Assembly: GCA_002435595.1 (NCBI GenBank)
Contig: DJBL01000066.1
Location: 1-33,756, forward strand
Source: Stenotrophomonas maltophilia
GTDB lineage: Bacteria > Pseudomonadota > Gammaproteobacteria > Xanthomonadales > Xanthomonadaceae
DNA length: 33,756 bases
Reading direction: 5' to 3'
Shown here: positions 25,022 to 33,590 of the stretch, piece by piece
Position numbering within the stretch: position 1 is the first letter of the stretch
Layout of the letters: each line of letters opens with the position of its first letter
Made by a program: the position numbers and the translations under genes
The notes under the pieces: model-generated
Told to the model about the DNA's origin: nothing
Databases searched by the model: none
Seen by the model: only the letters and a program-made list of their open reading frames with translations

Positions 25022-26473
25022 TTACTCTTTTGCGCGCTGGCGATAGTCCAGCGGCGGATGGACGCGATCCAGCAGGGGCACATAGCGGAACTGCGCGCCA
25101 CGCCGCTGCGCGAACTCGTGCTTCGCCGCCGCCACCGTCTGCGGCGACTGCAACAGGCTTACGCTGGTCAAGGCCAGCACGCGCGCGGCGTTGAGTGCGC
25201 CCTTGGCGCCGATCGGCGCGCCGGAGGCGGCCGCCGCCTGCCAACTGTGCGCCGGCGTACCCGGCACCCAGGTGGCGGTACCCAGGCCGACCGTAGGCAC
25301 GTTCCAGCTGACATCGCCGACATCGGTGGAGGCACCGCCGGCGCGATCGGCACTGTAGGGTGCCAGCGTGGCTGCCGTGGACAGCGGCGGTCGCTGGGTG
25401 AGGCTCTGCTGGAGCTGCTGCGCGAACGCGGTGTCGGCCGCGTCATACACCACCCCGCCCACCCGCTGCAGCGCCTGCTGCATCACCTGCCCCAGCGTGT
25501 CGTTGGGCAGCAGCGAATACACGCCGCCGGTGGCCTCGAAGCTGGCCTCGGTGCCGGTGCCCATCGCCGCGCCGCGCGCGGCCAGCTGCAGCCGTTGGAT
25601 CACATCGCGGACCACCGCCGGATCGACATGACGCACGTAGTAATAGGCTTCGGCGGCATCGGGCACCACGTTCGGCGCAGCGCCACCGTTGCTGATCACG
25701 TAATGGATGCGGGTGCCGTCGGGCACGTGCTCGCGCATCATGTTGGCCATGTGGTTGAGCGCTTCCACCCCATCCAGCGCGGAACGGCCGCGCTCGGGGG
25801 CGATGGCAGCGTGCGCGGCGGTGCCCTTGAAGCGGAACTTGCCGCTGATGTTGGCCAGGCTGGTGCCCTGCGCGGCGGAGTTGCCATCGGCGGGGTGCCA
25901 GTGCAGCGCCACATCCACATCGGCGAACAGGCCGGCGCGGGCCATGTAGACCTTGCCACTGCCGCCTTCCTCGGCCGGGGTGCCATACACGCGTATCTCG
26001 CCGTCGCTGCCGCTGGCCTTCAGCCACTGCGCCACTGCCTGCGCCGCGCCGACCACGGCGGCGCCGAACAGGTTGTGGCCGCATGCCTGCCCCGCGTCCT
26101 GCCCGGGCAACGGGCTGCGGACCGGCACGGCCGCCTGCGCCATGCCCGGCAGCGCGTCCATCTCGGCCAGCAGCGCGATCACCGGGCCGTTGCCACGGGT
26201 GCCATACCGGGCCACGAACGCGGTCGGCATGCCGGCCACCCCTGCCTCGATGCGGAACCCGGCCTTGCGCAGCTCCTGTTGCAGCAGCGCCGAGGCCTGC
26301 ACTTCCTGGTAACCCAGCTCGGGCCGCGCCCACAGCGCCTGGCCGACCTCGGCCTGGCGCCCAGCGTAGGCATCCACTGCCGCCAGCACGCTGTCTGGCG
26401 CATCGGCGGCGGACGCCGGCAACGCCAGCGCAGCGACCAACACGCCCACGGCGATACGCAGGGGCCATGCCAT
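25022..26473 (-). CDS. Secreted M20-family amidohydrolase/peptidase (AbgB-like)
   Basis: 483 aa. A signal peptide (AVGVLVAALALPASAADA) sends it to the periplasm, unlike most M20 aminoacylases. Metal-site residues of the family are visible: C131 and H133 in CGHN, E168/E169 in TPAEEGGSGKVY, and H191/H193 in LHWHP; the dimerisation domain begins near GTAAHAA (217-223). The closest described relatives by motif are AbgB (p-aminobenzoyl-glutamate hydrolase) and other hydrolases that split N-acyl or amide bonds to amino acids. It is the last gene of the receptor-sigma-antisigma-amidohydrolase cluster; its ATG at 26473 lies 1 bp after the stop of the amidohydrolase gene (TGA-G-ATG), so translation is probably coupled. 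Exact substrate unknown. Confidence 0.88.
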   Translation of the reverse strand: MAWPLRIAVGVLVAALALPASAADAPDSVLAAVDAYAGRQAEVGQALWARPELGYQEVQASALLQQELRKAGFRIEAGVAGMPTAFVARYGTRGNGPVIALLAEMDALPGMAQAAVPVRSPLPGQDAGQACGHNLFGAAVVGAAQAVAQWLKASGSDGEIRVYGTPAEEGGSGKVYMARAGLFADVDVALHWHPADGNSAAQGTSLANISGKFRFKGTAAHAAIAPERGRSALDGVEALNHMANMMREHVPDGTRIHYVISNGGAAPNVVPDAAEAYYYVRHVDPAVVRDVIQRLQLAARGAAMGTGTEASFEATGGVYSLLPNDTLGQVMQQALQRVGGVVYDAADTAFAQQLQQSLTQRPPLSTAATLAPYSADRAGGASTDVGDVSWNVPTVGLGTATWVPGTPAHSWQAAAASGAPIGAKGALNAARVLALTSVSLLQSPQTVAAAKHEFAQRRGAQFRYVPLLDRVHPPLDYRQRAKE

Positions 26474-26474
26474 C

Positions 26475-28295
26475 TCAGTAGAACCGCACATTGTCGATCT
26501 CGAACCAGATCGTTTTCCCCGGCGTACCGGTGCCGGAGAACAGCAACTGCTGCACGTCGTCGCCGCGCCAGGCCGGCAGCGGCCCCTTGGTGCGGTACGG
26601 CGGCTGGCCCTGCAAGGCGGTGAACGGAATCTCCAGCGTCTGCCAGCTGCCGCTGGCGGCCAGCGGCGCACTCCAACGGCGTCCCTCCAGGCCGCGCGCC
26701 TCCAGCCGCAGCGTGGCATCGGCACGCACGTCCACGCGCACGCCGTGCCAGCGGCGCAGGTCGGCCGGTGCCACCGAGCCGCGCGTCAATGGCAGGATCA
26801 CCGCCGCATGGGCATCGTCCTTGCTGGACAACCGGGCCTGCATCGACAGCGCCTTGCCGCCCTGCTCGCGGTCGATCACGGCAGTGACCTGCACGGTGCG
26901 ATCGTTGCCGCCGTCGGCATCGTCATTGCGCAGCGTATCCAGCGCGGTGCGCTGGTCGCCGCGTTCGAAATCATCGACGAGCGCATCGATGGCCCGCGGC
27001 GGCAGCGCGGTGGCACGGTTGCCCGCCGGCAGGCGCACGCCCTTGCCCACTACCTGGCGCCCGGCCACGTAGACCTGCTCGGTGTTGCGCACGTCGCTGA
27101 TGCGTTCCCACGGCCGCCCCCGGACCAGCAGCAGGTCGGCACGTTTGCCGACCTCGATGCGGCCGCGGTCGTCCAGCGCCAGCGCCTCGGCGCTGTCACG
27201 GGTGCCGGCCAGCAGCGCGTCGGTCGGGGTCAGCCCGGCCTGCACGAACAGTTCCAGCTCGCGCAGGGTGGACTCGCCATGCGGGGTGCCGGTCATGCCC
27301 GCGTCGGTGCCGAGCACGATCGGAATGCCGGCATCGTGCAGGGTCTTGACGTTGTGCAGCGCGTTGGCGAAGTTGGCCTCGCGCTGCCGGTACGCCTCGG
27401 TGCCGGCGCGGGCCTTGCCGCTGCCATCCACGCGTTCGGGCAGGTAGACCGCCAGCGACGGTGCGTAGCGGGTGCCGTGCTGCTTCATCAGCGCGATCAA
27501 CTCGGCGTCGGCCGGGCCGTCCTGCACGCTGTGCGCCAGCGCATCCACGCCGGCCCGCGCGGCCGTCTTGCCACGCTTGACCATCACCGTGTGGGTGAAC
27601 ACGCGCAGCTGCTGGCGATGGGCTTGGGCGACCAGCGCCGCGAGCGTCTCCTCATCCATGCTGCTGTTGTCGGCGGCATTGGAGTAGCGCCAGCCATCGG
27701 TGAACGCCTTGATGAAGTCCGGCTGGTAGGCGGCCACCGCCTTGACCGCCGCGGTCGCCGCCTCGGGCGAGTTGACCCAGCGGGTGGTGTTCTCATCGCC
27801 CCAGTCGGCGCCGTGGCCCAGCGGCGTGCTCATGCGCGCGGCAAACTTCACATCCGGCGCGGCGATGCTGTGCAGCCAGGCCCGGCGCGGCGCATAGGCC
27901 TCCGGCGGCTGGTGGAAGTCGCTGACCGTGGTGACCCCGGCGGCCAGGTAGCGGGTGGCGATCTGCGGCAGCGTGGCCGGCTGCGCGTTCGGCGTCCAGT
28001 GCGTGTGCAGGTCGAACAGGCCGGGCAGCAATGCGTGGCCTTTGGCGTCCACCTGGCGGGTATGCGCCGGCGCCTTGAGCCCGTCTCCAATCGCGGCGAT
28101 GCGCCCGTCCTGCACCAGCACGCTGGCCGCGAACGGCGCGCGGCCGGTGCCGTCGAACACCATCGCATTGCGGATCAGCACGTCCGTGTCGGCCGCGCTG
28201 GCCACCACGACGGCGCCGGCCAGCAGCATCCCGGTCAACCGCGCCAGCCGGCGCGCATGCAACACAGTCGAATTCATTCGGGCGTCCTGGTTCAT
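26475..28295 (-). CDS. Secreted amidohydrolase with C-terminal CIA30-like domain
   Basis: 606 aa. A signal peptide (LTGMLLAGAVVVASAADT) leads into an amidohydrolase barrel. Metal ligands of the binuclear subtype are in place: HTH (H97, H99), K196 in DFIKAFTDGW (likely the carboxylated lysine), H235 in FTHTV, H255 in LAHSV, and D331 in LGTDAG. The prolidase-like and imidazolonepropionase-like relatives of this group cleave dipeptides or cyclic amides. Residues from about 440 (DDFERGD) to the end (WFEIDNVRFY) form a beta-sandwich resembling CIA30/CBM11-type domains, perhaps for substrate binding. Start: the ATG at 28295 overlaps the FecR stop by 4 bp (ATGA); an alternative ATG at 28277 has AGGA 7 nt upstream. 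It belongs to the five-gene minus-strand cluster. Confidence 0.88.
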   Translation of the reverse strand: MNQDARMNSTVLHARRLARLTGMLLAGAVVVASAADTDVLIRNAMVFDGTGRAPFAASVLVQDGRIAAIGDGLKAPAHTRQVDAKGHALLPGLFDLHTHWTPNAQPATLPQIATRYLAAGVTTVSDFHQPPEAYAPRRAWLHSIAAPDVKFAARMSTPLGHGADWGDENTTRWVNSPEAATAAVKAVAAYQPDFIKAFTDGWRYSNAADNSSMDEETLAALVAQAHRQQLRVFTHTVMVKRGKTAARAGVDALAHSVQDGPADAELIALMKQHGTRYAPSLAVYLPERVDGSGKARAGTEAYRQREANFANALHNVKTLHDAGIPIVLGTDAGMTGTPHGESTLRELELFVQAGLTPTDALLAGTRDSAEALALDDRGRIEVGKRADLLLVRGRPWERISDVRNTEQVYVAGRQVVGKGVRLPAGNRATALPPRAIDALVDDFERGDQRTALDTLRNDDADGGNDRTVQVTAVIDREQGGKALSMQARLSSKDDAHAAVILPLTRGSVAPADLRRWHGVRVDVRADATLRLEARGLEGRRWSAPLAASGSWQTLEIPFTALQGQPPYRTKGPLPAWRGDDVQQLLFSGTGTPGKTIWFEIDNVRFY

Positions 28296-29293
28296 TGCAG
28301 TGAGCGCGGCGCGCTGTAGGAGGCGTTGTGCGGGGTTCGCAGCCAGACATCGTTGCCCTGCTGCTCCACCTCCAGCCCCAGGCTGAGCGCGACGCTGCGG
28401 GCAAAGCCGATCGGGTCGTTGGCCGAGTACAGCCCGACGATGCGGCGGCTGCCGACCAGCGGGTCATCGATCATGATGCGCACATCGCTGTAGCGCAGGA
28501 ACTGCGCGGCAGCCACCGAAAGCGTGTCGCCATTGAAGGAGAGCATGCCCTCGCGCCAGGCCAGTTGCTGGTCCAGGTCGTCGTGGTCCACGCTTTCGAT
28601 GCGGATGCCGTGGTTGCGGTTGGACAGCGCGCGATGGTTGGCCTGCAACCGGGTCGGCGCGATCGCGCCGCTGGCATTGGCCACATCCACGATGCCCTCG
28701 CGGACCAGCACTTCCACCCCGCGGGTCCGCTGCTCGTTGAGGCTTACCGAGAAGCTGGTGCCCACGGCGGTCACCGCGGTATCGCGTGCCACCACCACGA
28801 ACGGGCGCGCGCGGTTCTTGGCCACGTCGAACAGGGCTTCGCCGCGCAGCAGGGTAATTTCGCGGCGCGCGCCGGTGTAATGCACGCGCACCGCCGCGCC
28901 CGAATCCAGCGTCACCGCAGAGCCGTCAGCCAGCGGCACACGGCGGATCTCGCCCTTGCCTGCAAGGTGGTAGTCACCGGCATCGGTATGCTGGTGCACG
29001 CCCAGGGCGAGCAGGCACAACGAGGCGGCCAGCCCCATCACCCACTGCAGGCGCGGGTGCGGGCCGGGCGTGGCGCGCGCGGCCGGCATGCGCTCGGCAT
29101 TGCCCAGCGCCCGTGCGCGCCCGGTCCGCGCGTACACCGCATGCGCGCGTGCGTAGGCACCGAAATGGCGACGATCGGCCTCCAGCCAGCGGTCGCGCTC
29201 GGCCCGTTCGTCCGGCGGCAGCGGGCCACGGTCCTCGCGCGCCACCCAGCGCGCGGCCTCATCATCGATGCGGTTCTCAACGGCGCCGTGCAT
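28292..29293 (-). CDS. FecR-family anti-sigma/sigma regulator
   Basis: 333 aa. FecR-type proteins span the inner membrane, hold their cognate sigma factor, and receive the signal from a TonB receptor's STN domain. The N-terminal cytoplasmic DUF4880-like part (about 12-55; EAARWVAREDRGPLPPDERAERDRWL) is followed by one membrane helix (about 81-100; WVMGLAASLCLLALGV), a FecR beta domain (about 107-205; GEIRRVPLADGSAVTLDSGAA, GEALFDVAK, VGTSFSV) and a C-terminal STN-like part (from about 245, LSFNGDTLSVAAAQFLRYSDVRI). The start overlaps the sigma gene by 17 bp and the stop overlaps the amidohydrolase start by 4 bp, so all three are surely cotranscribed. Confidence 0.93.
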   Translation of the reverse strand: MHGAVENRIDDEAARWVAREDRGPLPPDERAERDRWLEADRRHFGAYARAHAVYARTGRARALGNAERMPAARATPGPHPRLQWVMGLAASLCLLALGVHQHTDAGDYHLAGKGEIRRVPLADGSAVTLDSGAAVRVHYTGARREITLLRGEALFDVAKNRARPFVVVARDTAVTAVGTSFSVSLNEQRTRGVEVLVREGIVDVANASGAIAPTRLQANHRALSNRNHGIRIESVDHDDLDQQLAWREGMLSFNGDTLSVAAAQFLRYSDVRIMIDDPLVGSRRIVGLYSANDPIGFARSVALSLGLEVEQQGNDVWLRTPHNASYSAPRSLQ

Positions 29294-29861
29294 GGACTGC
29301 CTCCGTGGTGTCCGGTTTCCCTGTGGACCCTGCCTGACCTGCTTCCTGTTTCATCGACTCCATCAACAACCGGATACCCTTGCAAACGTGCTTTTCCACC
29401 GTGTTTTCGCTGATCTGCATGCGTTCGGCGATCTCGCGCTGCGAGAAGCCCTCCACCCGTCGCAGGATGAAGGCCTGGCGGCACTTGTCCGGCAACTGCG
29501 CGATCAGCGCGGTGACTGTGTTGAGTTCCTGGCGCGAAGACGCCAGCCGTTCCGGTGAGGCGTCCTCACCGGTGATCGGCAGCCGGTCGAACTCGGCCAC
29601 CATTTCCATCGAGACCACCTGCGCACGGCGCAGCTGCTGCAGCACCACCGACTGCGCCACCTGGTAGACATAGGCGCGCGGCTGGCGCACGTGCGACACG
29701 TCGGCCAGCGCGGCGAGGATCGCGTAGGTCTCCTGCACCACGTCGTCCACGTCCTGCGGCTGGGCCATGCGTCGCCGCAGCCAGTCGCGCAGGCCCCGCT
29801 CGCACGGCAGGACATGCTCGGCCAACCACAACGCCCGCTCTGCTGCCAATGTTGCGCCCAT
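29277..29861 (-). CDS. ECF sigma factor, FecI-like
   Basis: 194 aa. Region 2 is at about 15-85 (DVDDVVQETYAIL, RAYVYQVAQSVVLQQLRR) and region 4 at about 112-168 (LPDKCRQAFILRRVEGFSQREIAERMQISENTVEKHV). The EGFSQREIAERMQISENTVEKHV segment is the -35-recognition helix-turn-helix of FecI-like sigma factors. It probably directs transcription of its own cluster once FecR is triggered by the outer-membrane receptor. A strong ribosome-binding site (AGGAG, 5 nt before the ATG at 29861) precedes it, immediately after a hairpin that follows the receptor gene. The 60-bp gap to the receptor and the 17-bp overlap with fecR suggest one unit. In the classical fec system the sigma gene lies before the receptor; here it lies after. 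Confidence 0.94.
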   Translation of the reverse strand: MGATLAAERALWLAEHVLPCERGLRDWLRRRMAQPQDVDDVVQETYAILAALADVSHVRQPRAYVYQVAQSVVLQQLRRAQVVSMEMVAEFDRLPITGEDASPERLASSRQELNTVTALIAQLPDKCRQAFILRRVEGFSQREIAERMQISENTVEKHVCKGIRLLMESMKQEAGQAGSTGKPDTTEAVHARRR

Positions 29862-29875
29862 TCAAACTCCTGCTG

Positions 29876-29900
29876 CGCTGCCCGGCACGACCGGGCAGCG
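29876..29900 (-). terminator. Hairpin between receptor and sigma genes (attenuator or stabiliser)
   Basis: CGCTGCCCGG (29876-29885) and CCGGGCAGCG (29891-29900) form a perfect 10-bp stem with a CACGA loop in the 60-bp gap after the receptor stop, just before the sigma gene's ribosome-binding site. There is no U tract, so partial termination or mRNA processing and protection are both possible. Confidence 0.5.
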
Positions 29901-29921
29901 GGAAAAGGAAGGAACCGCCGG

Positions 29922-32900
29922 TCAGAAGGCCTTGCTCACGCTGGCATACCAGTAACGTGGATAGGCCTGGTAGACCGCCGAAGAATAACCATAGCTGTCA
30001 TCGGAGACCGGCGGGCGCTTGTTGGCCAGGTTGTTGGCGCCCAGCTTGAGCGACACGCCGTTGAACAGCCCTTCGCGGTTGAAGTCGTATTTGACGAAGG
30101 CGTTGGCCAGGGTCTGCGACTTCACCGTCCACGGCGTGCCATCGGCCAGGGTCAGGCTGGTCTCGTGGTAGCTGCTGGCATAGCGCGCGCTCGCCCCCAC
30201 GGTGACGTTCTGGTACCGCCAGGTCAGATTGCCGCTCCACTTCCACTTCGGGGTGCCGCCATCGCCGATCAGGTCACCGCCGCCGGTGATGGCGATGGAC
30301 GGATCGACCAGGCCGGTGGCCTTGGCGTCTTCCAGCGCCTGCAGGGCCGGCGAGCGATCGCGGTAGAACTCGATCAGGCGGGTGCCGTTGATGCCCACGT
30401 CGAAGCGGCCCAGGGCGGTCTCCGGCGAGCTCCAGGCCAGGCTGTAATCCACCCCGCGCACGGTCTGCGGCTGCATGTTGACGTACTGGTCGGTGACATA
30501 GAGCACCTTGCCGGCCGGGTCCAGACCGGTGCCTGCAAAGCGCGCGATGTCATCGGCCGTGGGCGCCGCGCGCACCACGTTGGCATTGCTGCCGCCCTGC
30601 TGGCGCAGCAGGTAGTCCAGGATCAGGCCGTTGCCCTCGCCGAACAGGCCGATGATGCCTTCCTGGGCGTATTTGTAGTAATCCACCGCGACGGTGAAGC
30701 GGCCGAAGTCTTCTGGAATGAACCGCGGCTGGAACACGATGCCGGCACTGGTGTTGGTGGAGGTTTCCGGCTTGAGGTCGGCATTGCCCGAGCGCCGCGC
30801 GGTGGTGGACGAACGGTAGGTGGTGCCGCAGGCATTGATCGAGGCCAGCGCGCCGGAGCGCACGTCGGCTTCGCACTGGATGTAGTCGGTGCGCGTGTTG
30901 GAGCGGCTCACCACGGTGGCGTTGACCTGCTCCAGGTTCGGCGCACGGAAGCCCTTGGCCCACGAGGCGCGCACGGTCAGCCCATCGACCACGGTCCAGC
31001 CCAGGGCCAGCTTGGGTTTGGTGACATTGCCGAAATCGCTGTAGTGCTCGGCGCGTCCGGCCACCTGCAGGTCCAGCGCGCGCACCAGCGGGATCCCCAT
31101 CCCAGGCGACACCAGCGGCACCGAGAACTCGGCGAACAGGCCGGCCACGGTACGCGCGCCCTCGGTATCGGGCGTGGGACTCACCCCGTACATGTCGCTG
31201 GGATAGGCGATGCCGGTGATGCTGTCGGTGTAGGTGAGGCTGCCGTCCACGCGCGCATCGCGGTCGTCGCGCTGGGTTTCGCGGCGCACTTCCAGACCGG
31301 TGGCCATGCCCACGTCGCCGGCCCAGGTGCGGAAGAGGTCCGGTCGCGAGGCCTTGAAGTCCCACAGGTACAGCTCGGTTTGGCTGCGGCGGGTGGCCTT
31401 GTAGAAGAAGCTGTCGAGCTTGGCGTAGTCGTTGCAGCCGCCGCAGAACGGGTTGTAGGCCGCCGACGTGGAATCGGCCAGCGCCTGCTGGAACAAGGTC
31501 ATGCTGACCGCGTCCTGGGTGTCCACCACCTTGGCCCGCGAGTACAGCGCGGCGGTTTCCCAGTCGAAGCCGACGTGGAACCCGCGCAGGCCGCCGAGCG
31601 CGCGCAGCTGGGTGTTCTTGACCTCGATCTGGGTGGGGCGCTCGAAGCGGTAGCTGGTGATGCTGACCGGGATGCCGCCGGCGGCGACGTTGAGGTTGGC
31701 CAGGCGGTTCGGGTTGACGCTGCCGTCGGGCAGGCGGGTCGCACCGAAGGGGTTCCAGTAGTTGCTCGCCGCCACGGTCATCGGCAACGCGGTGATGGTG
31801 TTGACGCCCGATTGCAGGCTGCGCGCCTGGGACTGGTACCAGCCGGCTTCGCCGAAGGCAGTGATGCCGTTGTCGAAGTCGTGCTTGCCGGTGAGGAACA
31901 GGTTCACCCGGCGCACATCGGGGGTGATCGACAGCGGGAACCGTGCCTGCTGGTCGTCCAGCAGGTTGCGGTCGGCGCCGGCGGTGGCCTTGCTGCCGGA
32001 CTGCACGCACAGGCCCTGCCCCAGGGCGGCGTTGCAGCCTTCATTGGTGCTGGGCTGCACGTGGAACGCGCCGGCGGCAGTGGTCAGGAAGGTGGTGCCC
32101 TGACGCACGCGTGGGCCGATCGCGGTGAAGTTGCCCCAGGGGCTGTTGCTGTTGCGGTTGTCGGTGCCGCTGAGGCCTTCGAACGCGGTACCGACGAAGT
32201 CCGGGGCGCGATCGGCGCTGCCGGTCCAGTCCTGGTCGAGCGAGTTCAGGCCGGTGGTGCTGTAGTAGTTGAAGGCCAGGGTGACATTGCTGCGCAGGTC
32301 TTCGGAGTTCTTTCCGACCAGGCCGTTGATGCCCACATCGCGCAGGTTGGTACCTTCCCCGATGCCGCGCTGCACGCTGAGGGTGCCGCCATCCACGTCA
32401 TCGCGCAGCACGTTGTTGACCACGCCAGCCACCGCGTCGGTGCCGTAGATGGCGGCGGCGCCATCAAGCAGCACCTCGACCCGGCGCAGGTTGGCCACCG
32501 GAACGGTGTTGGCGTTGTAGGTGAGCACCGGAACCAGGTTGCCGTCGGCCTGGCTGGTGGGATGGACCACCGTGCGACGCCCGTTGATCAGCAGCAGCGT
32601 GTTGCCGACGCCGAGCCCACGCAGGTTCACCGAGGCGATGTCACCGCGTGCATAGTTGGAACTGTTGCCGCCATTGGTGCCGCTGAAGGAGACATCGCCC
32701 ATCTGCGGGATGGAGCGGTAGAGCTCGTCGCCGGAGACCGCGCCGGTGGCCTCGATCTGTTCGGCCTGCAGCGTGGCCACCGGCAGCAGCGCGGCGCTGC
32801 GGGCGCCCTTGATCTGGGTACCGACCACGGTGACCGAGTCGAGTGTGACCGGCGCATCGCGGACCGGCGCGGGCGCCTGGGTTTCCGGCTCGGCCACCGG

Positions 32901-33281
32901 TGCGGACACCTGCGCGCCGAGCAGACCGCCGCTGCCGAGTGCGGCCAACAGCGGGCGGTTGGCGCGCAGTGTAATGGTACGGCCATCATCGGAGGCGACA
33001 CTGAGCCCGGTCCCGGCCAGCAGTTGCGCCAGAGCCTGGCGCGCATCCATCTGGCCCTTCAGCGCGGCCACGGCGACGGTACTCTCGCGGTCACCGACGG
33101 CGGGACTGATGATCTGGATCCCCGCCTGGCGGGCGAACTCCGGCAATGCTTCCTCGATACGCCCCCCGGCGATATCGAAACTGGCCTGCTGGGCCAGCGC
33201 GGGCGTGACCATGCCCAGCACCGACACCACCAGGCCCCCACGGATGGCGAGGGCCAACGGCTGCAACTTGTACGAACGCAT
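29922..33281 (-). CDS. TonB-dependent receptor with N-terminal STN signalling domain
   Basis: 1119 aa from the ATG at 33281, which has GGGGA 7 nt upstream and begins a signal peptide (GGLVVSVLGMVTPALAQQ). The frame is open to 33713 but there it only reads through purine-rich repeat DNA. Residues about 35-107 form an STN domain (FDIAGGRIEEALPEFARQAG, then LAQLLAGTGL), which in transducing receptors contacts FecR. A Pro/Ala-rich linker (about 120-145) precedes the plug (from about 146; DSVTVVGTQIKG, LLLINGRRTVV, RRVEVLLDGAAAIYGTDAVAGVVN) and a large barrel ending in the expected terminal Phe (SVSKAF). With the sigma and FecR genes directly downstream this is very probably the sensor and importer of a cell-surface signalling system. 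The large barrel and the hydrolase genes suggest a peptide or amide ligand rather than a simple siderophore, but that is inference. Confidence 0.94.
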   Translation of the reverse strand: MRSYKLQPLALAIRGGLVVSVLGMVTPALAQQASFDIAGGRIEEALPEFARQAGIQIISPAVGDRESTVAVAALKGQMDARQALAQLLAGTGLSVASDDGRTITLRANRPLLAALGSGGLLGAQVSAPVAEPETQAPAPVRDAPVTLDSVTVVGTQIKGARSAALLPVATLQAEQIEATGAVSGDELYRSIPQMGDVSFSGTNGGNSSNYARGDIASVNLRGLGVGNTLLLINGRRTVVHPTSQADGNLVPVLTYNANTVPVANLRRVEVLLDGAAAIYGTDAVAGVVNNVLRDDVDGGTLSVQRGIGEGTNLRDVGINGLVGKNSEDLRSNVTLAFNYYSTTGLNSLDQDWTGSADRAPDFVGTAFEGLSGTDNRNSNSPWGNFTAIGPRVRQGTTFLTTAAGAFHVQPSTNEGCNAALGQGLCVQSGSKATAGADRNLLDDQQARFPLSITPDVRRVNLFLTGKHDFDNGITAFGEAGWYQSQARSLQSGVNTITALPMTVAASNYWNPFGATRLPDGSVNPNRLANLNVAAGGIPVSITSYRFERPTQIEVKNTQLRALGGLRGFHVGFDWETAALYSRAKVVDTQDAVSMTLFQQALADSTSAAYNPFCGGCNDYAKLDSFFYKATRRSQTELYLWDFKASRPDLFRTWAGDVGMATGLEVRRETQRDDRDARVDGSLTYTDSITGIAYPSDMYGVSPTPDTEGARTVAGLFAEFSVPLVSPGMGIPLVRALDLQVAGRAEHYSDFGNVTKPKLALGWTVVDGLTVRASWAKGFRAPNLEQVNATVVSRSNTRTDYIQCEADVRSGALASINACGTTYRSSTTARRSGNADLKPETSTNTSAGIVFQPRFIPEDFGRFTVAVDYYKYAQEGIIGLFGEGNGLILDYLLRQQGGSNANVVRAAPTADDIARFAGTGLDPAGKVLYVTDQYVNMQPQTVRGVDYSLAWSSPETALGRFDVGINGTRLIEFYRDRSPALQALEDAKATGLVDPSIAITGGGDLIGDGGTPKWKWSGNLTWRYQNVTVGASARYASSYHETSLTLADGTPWTVKSQTLANAFVKYDFNREGLFNGVSLKLGANNLANKRPPVSDDSYGYSSAVYQAYPRYWYASVSKAF

Positions 33282-33590
33282 GGATACTTCCCCGTGAAAG
33301 TGAACATGAGCGGCGATGTTTCGTACCCCCCTGAACAATCCAGATGCACCGACGCGCGTGTTCCGCCATCGGTGTGGATGTTCGTTGCTCCCTGGCTCGA
33401 CTCTACGGACTTCGGCATCGGAGCGCTGAAGCGGACTCGCTGAAGAGCTGAGCAGCCTGAAGCGGAGCGCTGAACGCCTTCCGATGGCAGGCAGCCAAAC
33501 CGCCGACCGAAACGCACCCCAGGCACGCCCCTGCACCTCCCCCCTCCCGCACGTCGCACCTCTCCCACCCCAACAGCATTCGCCACTCCC
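33282..33590. other. Upstream region of the STN receptor gene, no gene seen
   Basis: No coding frame is supportable here. On the minus strand a weak ECF-type candidate is GGAAC (33364-33360) with TCTGG (33344-33340), 15 nt apart, giving a leader of about 50 nt; the spacing is shorter than usual. The far part holds short direct repeats (33419-33474). Confidence 0.35.
33419..33474. repeat. Direct repeats CGGAGCGCTGAA
   Basis: CGGAGCGCTGAA occurs at 33419-33430 and 33463-33474. The overlapping CTGAAGCGGA occurs at 33426-33435 and 33457-33466, 31 bp apart (about three helical turns). Possible regulator sites or repeat decay. Confidence 0.45.

Noticed and set aside
29691..33443. A 1250-codon open frame on the plus strand opposite the STN receptor gene
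   Set aside because: It is antisense to a clear receptor gene, rich in His/Gly/Gln/Val as expected for the mirror frame of high-GC coding DNA, and has no recognisable domain.
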